Origin: Bradyrhizobium sp. LMTR 3
GTDB lineage: Bacteria; Pseudomonadota; Alphaproteobacteria; Rhizobiales; Xanthobacteraceae
Assembly: GCF_001693485.1 (NCBI RefSeq)
Contig: NZ_MAXC01000055.1
Location: 310,001-374,000, forward strand
Direction: 5' to 3'
Length of the DNA stretch: 64,000 nt
The notes beneath the pieces were generated by a model that saw nothing but the letters and a program-made list of their open reading frames with translations, did not search any database and was not told the origin of the DNA. Shown in pieces: positions 59,653-64,000 of this stretch. How positions within the stretch are numbered: position 1 is the stretch's first letter; each line of letters opens with the position of its first letter. Both the position numbers and the translations under genes were made by a program.

Positions 59653-60558
59653 TTAAACCTGCGGCTTTCGCAACAGTCGTTCGCCGGCGCGGATGCGTCC
59701 GCCCTCCGCGACGTTGTCGCAAAATTCGAAGTTCTCGGGCGCCAGCACGATGATGGTCGAGCCGTGCTCGAACCAGCCGAGCTCGTCGCCTTTCTTGACC
59801 CGCGCAAGGCAGGCGAAATCCACCGGTCCCCTGCTCTGCGCGTTGAGTGTGACATCGAGGAAATGCAGGCGGATGCTGGCGACGAGAATGGCGGCAACCG
59901 GTACCAGCGTAAGCGCCTCGCCCGATGGCAACCGCGCCTGCAACACGGCGCGCTCGTTCTTGCAGAACAGACGCTCGACCCGCTTCAGCGCGATCGGATT
60001 GACGTTCCAGACATCGCCGTGAATGAATGTCACCCTCTTGATCGTGGCGTCATACGGCGCGTGAAAGCGGTGATACATGCTCGACGTCAGCCTGAGCGTC
60101 AGGAAGCGGCCGTTGCGATGCTGCTCGACCAGCGCGGGATCGCCGAGCAGGTCGATCAGCGAGTAAGGCGCACCCTTGATCTGGAACAGCTCGGTATCGG
60201 CGATCTTGCCAAACGCGCCGATGATGCCGTCGGAAGGACTTGCCACGACAGATGGATCGGGATCTGCCGGCCGCAGCCCCGGGCGCAGCTCGCGCGTAAA
60301 ACAATCGTGCAGGCTCTTGAATTCGGTTTTCTTGGCTTCCGACAGATCGAGATCGGAAAACAGCCGCCAGCAGCCAATCGAAAAATCGCGGACGAGCGGA
60401 TTCTCGATCTTGCTGAACCAGCCCATGAAGCGGGTCAGCGCCGCCCGCGGAATGCGGTTGGTCAGGAGGAAGTTGAGGTCCTCCTGCTGGGTGAGGCGGG
60501 CGATCAGGCGCCGGATTGTCATCAATCTGTCAGCAGGATTGGCTAGCGCTTCAGGCAT
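59653..60558 (-). CDS. Phosphatidylserine decarboxylase family protein
   Basis: This 301-residue protein should make phosphatidylethanolamine from phosphatidylserine. It has the family core (FKSLHDCFTRELRPGLRP, SPSDGIIGAFG, then YHRFHAPYDATIKRVTFIHG) and, near the C-terminus, FEHGSTIIVL. The Ser267 of HGST should be cleaved to the pyruvoyl cofactor; the canonical motif reads LGST, so the Leu-to-His change is minor. The start at 60558 has an AGGGA site upstream. The ATG overlaps that of the divergent aminotransferase gene in a CATG. Confidence 0.85.
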   Translation of the reverse strand: MPEALANPADRLMTIRRLIARLTQQEDLNFLLTNRIPRAALTRFMGWFSKIENPLVRDFSIGCWRLFSDLDLSEAKKTEFKSLHDCFTRELRPGLRPADPDPSVVASPSDGIIGAFGKIADTELFQIKGAPYSLIDLLGDPALVEQHRNGRFLTLRLTSSMYHRFHAPYDATIKRVTFIHGDVWNVNPIALKRVERLFCKNERAVLQARLPSGEALTLVPVAAILVASIRLHFLDVTLNAQSRGPVDFACLARVKKGDELGWFEHGSTIIVLAPENFEFCDNVAEGGRIRAGERLLRKPQV

Positions 60559-62221
60559 GGATTCGTCCCTTCCGATTCTTTCGCTGTCCGCCGCTGCGGT
60601 CGCTAGCGCCGCGGCAGTGTTCCCCAAATTGCAGGCGCGGCTGGCGCTGTCGCGCGCCAAACACCGCTCGCTGACCGGGCATTCCAAGATGTCCAAAATG
60701 GTCGCGCGGCTGGTGCCCCACTACGAATTCGATATCGACGGTTACTTCGCTTCCGACGGCGCGCCCAGCGATGTCGCCATGCAACGGCAGGACGCCTTCT
60801 TCCGGCTCGCCTGCCTCTACGAGGAGCGCTACGCCAAGGGCCGGCAGATGACGGCCGAGGCCGCGACGCACATCTCCGACCTGCAGTTTACGGAAACATA
60901 CCGCGTACCGTTCCAGTACAGCCGGCTGGTGCGCGAAAATCTCGGCACCGGCGCCTTCATGCAGTCTTCCGCCGGCGTCACCGTCACCGATGTCGACGGC
61001 AACATCTTCTACGACCTGACCGGCTCCTACGGCGTCAACATTTTCGGCAACGATTTTTACAAGGAGTGCATCACGGAAGCCGAAAAGCGCGCCCGCGCGC
61101 TGGGCCCCGTGCTCGGCCCCTATCACCCCGTCATCACCGACAACGTCCGCCGGCTGTGCGAGATTTCCGGCCTCGACGAAGTCTCGTTCCACATGTCCGG
61201 CACCGAGGCCGTCATGCAGGCGGTGCGGCTGGCGCGCTATCACACCAAACGCTCGCATCTGGTCCGTTTCGCCGGCGCCTATCACGGCTGGTGGGGCGAC
61301 GTGCAACCGGGCGTCGGCAATCCGGTTTCGCCGCACGAGACCTACACGCTGGCCGATATGTCGGAGCGCACGCTGCATGTGCTGCGAACACGCAAGGACA
61401 TCGCCTGCGTGCTGGTCAATCCCTTGCAGGCATTGCATCCCAACGCCAACGCGCCCGGCGATTCCGCGCTGGTCGATTCCTCGCGCAAGGGTGCGTTCGA
61501 TCGCGCGGCCTACACCGAATGGCTGAAGAAACTGCGCGAGGTCTGCACGCAGCGCGGCATCGTCTTGATCTTCGACGAAGTCTTCGTCGGCTTCCGCCTC
61601 GCCGCCGGCGGCGCGCAGGAGTATTTCGGCGTCCGCGCCGACATGGTGACCTACGGCAAGAGCCTCGCCGGCGGCTTGCCGGTCGGCGTGGTCTGCGGCC
61701 GCAAGGAATTGATGCGGCGCTTCCGCGACGATCGCCCCGCCGACGTCTGCTTTGCCCGCGGCACCTTCAATTCGCACCCTTACGTGATGACGGCGATGGA
61801 CGAGTTCCTCAGCCGCCTCGCCAGCCCGAACTTCAATGCCGTCTATCAGGGGCTCGACGAGACCTGGAACGGCCGCGCCAAGGCGTTGAACGAGCGGCTG
61901 GCCGCGCAGGATCTGCCCGTCCGCGTCAGCAACATCTCCTCGATCTGGATGGTGCAATATACCGACCCGTCCCGCTACAACTGGATGCTGCAATACTACC
62001 TGCGCGCCGAAGGGCTGGCGCTGAGCTGGGTCGGCACCGGCCGGTTGATCTTCAGCCTCAACTACACGGATGCGGATTTCAATGAAGTCGCCGATCGCTT
62101 CGTCGCAGCGGCCGAGAAGATGAAGCGCGATGGCTGGTGGTGGCATGATGCTGCGCTGACCAATAAGGATATCAAGCGGCGGATTTTGAGAGAGATGATC
62201 CGGAAGCGGTTTGGTCGCTGA
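60557..62221 (+). CDS. Class III aminotransferase, GSA-aminomutase-like
   Basis: This 554-residue PLP enzyme of the glutamate-1-semialdehyde aminomutase/class III group has an N-terminal extension of about 110 residues. The core motifs are NIFYDLTGSYGVNIFG, HMSGTEAVMQAVRLARYHTK, IFDEVFVGFR and the PLP lysine Lys368 in TYGKSLAGGLPVG. The start is the ATG at 60557, the last codon position before the divergent psd gene; a start near residue 45 (MSKMVARL) is possible. No strong ribosome binding site is visible. Its substrate is unknown; pairing with a phosphatidylserine decarboxylase suggests an amino-group-bearing lipid or related compound, which is speculation. Confidence 0.82.
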   Translation: MDSSLPILSLSAAAVASAAAVFPKLQARLALSRAKHRSLTGHSKMSKMVARLVPHYEFDIDGYFASDGAPSDVAMQRQDAFFRLACLYEERYAKGRQMTAEAATHISDLQFTETYRVPFQYSRLVRENLGTGAFMQSSAGVTVTDVDGNIFYDLTGSYGVNIFGNDFYKECITEAEKRARALGPVLGPYHPVITDNVRRLCEISGLDEVSFHMSGTEAVMQAVRLARYHTKRSHLVRFAGAYHGWWGDVQPGVGNPVSPHETYTLADMSERTLHVLRTRKDIACVLVNPLQALHPNANAPGDSALVDSSRKGAFDRAAYTEWLKKLREVCTQRGIVLIFDEVFVGFRLAAGGAQEYFGVRADMVTYGKSLAGGLPVGVVCGRKELMRRFRDDRPADVCFARGTFNSHPYVMTAMDEFLSRLASPNFNAVYQGLDETWNGRAKALNERLAAQDLPVRVSNISSIWMVQYTDPSRYNWMLQYYLRAEGLALSWVGTGRLIFSLNYTDADFNEVADRFVAAAEKMKRDGWWWHDAALTNKDIKRRILREMIRKRFGR

Positions 62222-62245
62222 GGCTCTATCGCCTGTCGTCGTGGC

Positions 62246-62479
62246 CCGGCTTGTCCCGGCCATCCACGTCTTATTCGCTGCCGACATCGCCAGGCTGGCC
62301 TCCTTCGTCATTGCGAGGAGCCAACGGGTCGCGCGAATGCGCGCCCGATGACAGGCTCCGCGACGAAGCAATCCATCTATCCCCGTGCGGAGAGGTGGAT
62401 TGCTTCGCTTCGCTCGCAATGACGATCTCACAACTGGTGCTTAAGAACGTCGATGGCCGGGACAAGCCCGGCCATGACT
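62246..62479. repeat. Nested palindromes (family B copy B2 inside an outer inverted repeat)
   Basis: The outer arms GGCTTGTCCCGGCCATC (near 62248-62265) and GATGGCCGGGACAAGCC (near 62453-62470) are inverted. Inside them, 62306-62424 is a complete family B element: CGTCATTGCGAG and CTCGCAATGACG with GAAGCAATCCA arms. The B element appears to have been inserted into the spacer of the outer repeat. Confidence 0.8.
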
Positions 62480-62504
62480 GCGTTGTTTGGATCAAGCTCA
62501 ACGC

Positions 62505-63122
62505 TTAGGCGTGCTTGACGTGCTTCTCGAGACCCGGATCGATCAGCTCGCCCTTCATGAGAGCCAGCGGCGCCTTGTAGTACAGCTTCAGGTCGCTGAA
62601 GGGGTCGGTGAGGATCTTGGTCATCCAGACCAAGCCGGTCTCGACGTCGCGGATGAAAAACAGATGGACGGTGCGGAACAACAGCCCGCCGATGCCGACC
62701 GCAAGCCAGATCTTGGCGACCTGCCGCATGAAGTCTGCCGACGACGTCCAGGGCGTGAACAAGCCGAACAAGGTCGGGTCGAGATACAGGACCAGCGGCG
62801 ACAGCGCCCAGATCGTCATCAGCACGACCTTGCGCTGCAGATTGTAGCCGACCTTGATCTCTTCCTTGTGCTCGTGGGTCGCCTGGTTGACGTGATCGTA
62901 GCCGCGCGGCTCGAAGAAGAAGTGACCGGCCTGCCGCGTCGTCATCGAGACCAGCCAACCGACCAGCGCCGAAACCACGGGATCGAAGAAAAGCATCGCG
63001 TAGGCGAACAGGAAGCTCGCCGCGCTGACGAAGTGCAGCGACTGGTTGATGCGGCTGTGGTGATAGTAGCGATGATCGTCCCAGCGCTGGGTACGCAGTT
63101 CCTGCAGAAAGTTCTTGATCAT
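62505..63122 (-). CDS. Multi-pass membrane protein with Mpo1-like histidine motifs
   Basis: This 205-residue protein has about four hydrophobic segments. Near its N-terminus, RYYHHSRINQSLHFV (His21, His22, Asn26, His30) is followed after one membrane segment by RQAGHFFFEPRG (His67, Glu71) and DHVNQATHEHKEE (His77, His83, His85). YHH-x3-N-x3-H and GHxxFE are the conserved iron-binding pattern of Mpo1/DUF962 proteins, which oxidise 2-hydroxy fatty acids. The match is by eye and partial. The start is the ATG at 63122 with a GGGGGAG site. It follows pmtA in the same direction. Confidence 0.7.
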   Translation of the reverse strand: MIKNFLQELRTQRWDDHRYYHHSRINQSLHFVSAASFLFAYAMLFFDPVVSALVGWLVSMTTRQAGHFFFEPRGYDHVNQATHEHKEEIKVGYNLQRKVVLMTIWALSPLVLYLDPTLFGLFTPWTSSADFMRQVAKIWLAVGIGGLLFRTVHLFFIRDVETGLVWMTKILTDPFSDLKLYYKAPLALMKGELIDPGLEKHVKHA

Positions 63123-63244
63123 GTTCTCCCCCAAAATTCCGATGGGATCGGGTCTACTGAGATTCGATGTCCGGCATGTGACATCATGATAATGACATGT
63201 GACAGTTCGCAGCGGCGCGATGGCGCAACGGCGATCAGGGCGCG

Positions 63245-63934
63245 TCAGGCAGCCGCGGCGACGTCGATTTTCCGAAAGCGCACCAGCGAGAAATGGCCGA
63301 GCGGCGGCACCAGGCGGCGCTCCGCCAGCTCCATGCCGCGCGCGCCCGCCAGCCATTGCGCATAGCGCGACCAGGCGAATTCGGCGGTGCGGAAGCCGAG
63401 CGGACGCACCACCGGCTGCAGCCGCTGCTCGATGAAGCGGCGCATCCCGGCGTCGGCGCTGACGCGGGTGAGGATGATGAGTTCACCGCCCGGCCGCAGC
63501 ACGCGAGCGAATTCGTCGAGCGCCTTTTCGGGGTTCGGCACGGCGGTGACGACATATTGCGCCATCACCACGTCGAAACAATCGTCGGGGAATTCGAGGT
63601 TTTCGGCGTCCATGACGGCGAGGCCCTCGACGTTCTTGAGGCCGAGTTCATCGACGCGCTTCTTCGCTTTTTGCAGCATCGCTTCCGAAATGTCGGTGCC
63701 GAAGATGCGCAGATGCGGCGCGTATAGCGGCAGCGAAATGCCGGTGCCGACGCCGACCTCGAGCACACGGCCGCCGATCTTGTTGGTCGCCTGGATCGCC
63801 GCCTTGCGGCCCTTGCTGAACACGCCCCCAAACACGAGGTCGTAAACCGGCGCCCAGCGATCATACGCCTGCTCGACCGTTTCGCGGTCGAAATCCAGGG
63901 ATCTGGTACCGTCAAGCTTGATGATGTCTGCCAT
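63245..63934 (-). CDS. pmtA: Phosphatidylethanolamine N-methyltransferase, PmtA-like
   Basis: This 229-residue SAM-dependent methyltransferase should convert phosphatidylethanolamine toward phosphatidylcholine, which rhizobia need for symbiosis. Its N-terminus (VEQAYDRWAPVYDLVFG) and SAM loop (GRVLEVGVGTGISLPLY) resemble Rhodobacter-type PmtA. Further SAM-fold segments are MDAENLEFPDDCFDVVMAQY and RVLRPGGELIILTR. Methylation of ubiquinone or other lipids is an alternative for such proteins. It precedes the Mpo1-like gene; with psd nearby, a lipid role is favoured. Confidence 0.8.
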   Translation of the reverse strand: MADIIKLDGTRSLDFDRETVEQAYDRWAPVYDLVFGGVFSKGRKAAIQATNKIGGRVLEVGVGTGISLPLYAPHLRIFGTDISEAMLQKAKKRVDELGLKNVEGLAVMDAENLEFPDDCFDVVMAQYVVTAVPNPEKALDEFARVLRPGGELIILTRVSADAGMRRFIEQRLQPVVRPLGFRTAEFAWSRYAQWLAGARGMELAERRLVPPLGHFSLVRFRKIDVAAAA

Positions 63935-64000
63935 GGTTGGTTCTGCCTTCTCGTCTCACGCATATGACTTGGGTTGATAGTCGAACTTTTCGGTTCAGCC

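Noticed and set aside
5341..62479. CRISPR array as an explanation for the many repeats
   Set aside because: The repeats are long single palindromes scattered between genes, with no regular spacing, no unique spacers and no cas genes.

Overview
The window reads as a chromosomal segment of a Bradyrhizobium-like alphaproteobacterium (order Hyphomicrobiales). The GC content is high, the protein sequences look rhizobial, a PmtA-type phospholipid methyltransferase is present, and several families of short palindromic repeats of the kind that litter Bradyrhizobium and Rhodopseudomonas intergenic DNA recur throughout. This assignment is inference from sequence style; no 16S rRNA gene is present.

Layout. 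1-8 kb: the 3' end of prmA, a small conserved ORF, an aminopeptidase P, a Bcr/CflA-type drug exporter, a WG-repeat protein, ligA, and a lone GIY-YIG nuclease gene bracketed by two copies of a cloverleaf-like palindrome. 8-35 kb (all minus strand): a division and cell wall (dcw) cluster. In transcription order it runs rsmH, ftsL, ftsI, murE, murF, mraY, murD, [three-gene insert], ftsW, murG, murC, murB, ddl, ftsQ, ftsA, ftsZ, lpxC, bamD, recN. It makes the lipid-linked peptidoglycan precursor, flips and polymerises it at the septum, builds the Z-ring and supports the outer membrane. The insert between murD and ftsW holds an AbiEii-like nucleotidyltransferase, an overlapping small partner and an exported DUF5107-like protein. 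35-39 kb: an amidase, an ECF sigma factor with its YciI/DGPF-type partner, a PAS protein and the RNase P RNA gene.

39-51 kb: accessory functions. These are two alpha/beta hydrolases around an AraC regulator, TSUP and EamA transporters, an ABC exporter preceded by what looks like a promoter, short leader ORF and hairpin, an EmrAB-type pump divergent from its TetR regulator with a 21-base inverted-repeat operator between them, a 29-residue membrane microprotein, and YunG and KTSC proteins. 51-55 kb: a TetR gene overlapping a molybdenum hydroxylase pair, with the iron-sulfur and molybdenum subunits fused and an FAD subunit carrying a PaoB-like four-cysteine insertion. 55-59 kb: an extensin-family lipoprotein, a 31-residue membrane microprotein with its own terminator, and two head-to-head paralogous exported DUF2147-like proteins. 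59-64 kb: a probable lipid-related group with a Nudix hydrolase, a phosphatidylserine decarboxylase whose start codon overlaps that of a divergent class III aminotransferase, a membrane protein with Mpo1-like histidine motifs, and pmtA.

Most genes are standard. The points most worth attention are the GIY-YIG gene between cloverleaf palindromes whose hairpins covary, the toxin-like insert in the dcw cluster, the leader ORF upstream of the ABC exporter, the two membrane microproteins, and the Mpo1-like protein beside pmtA.
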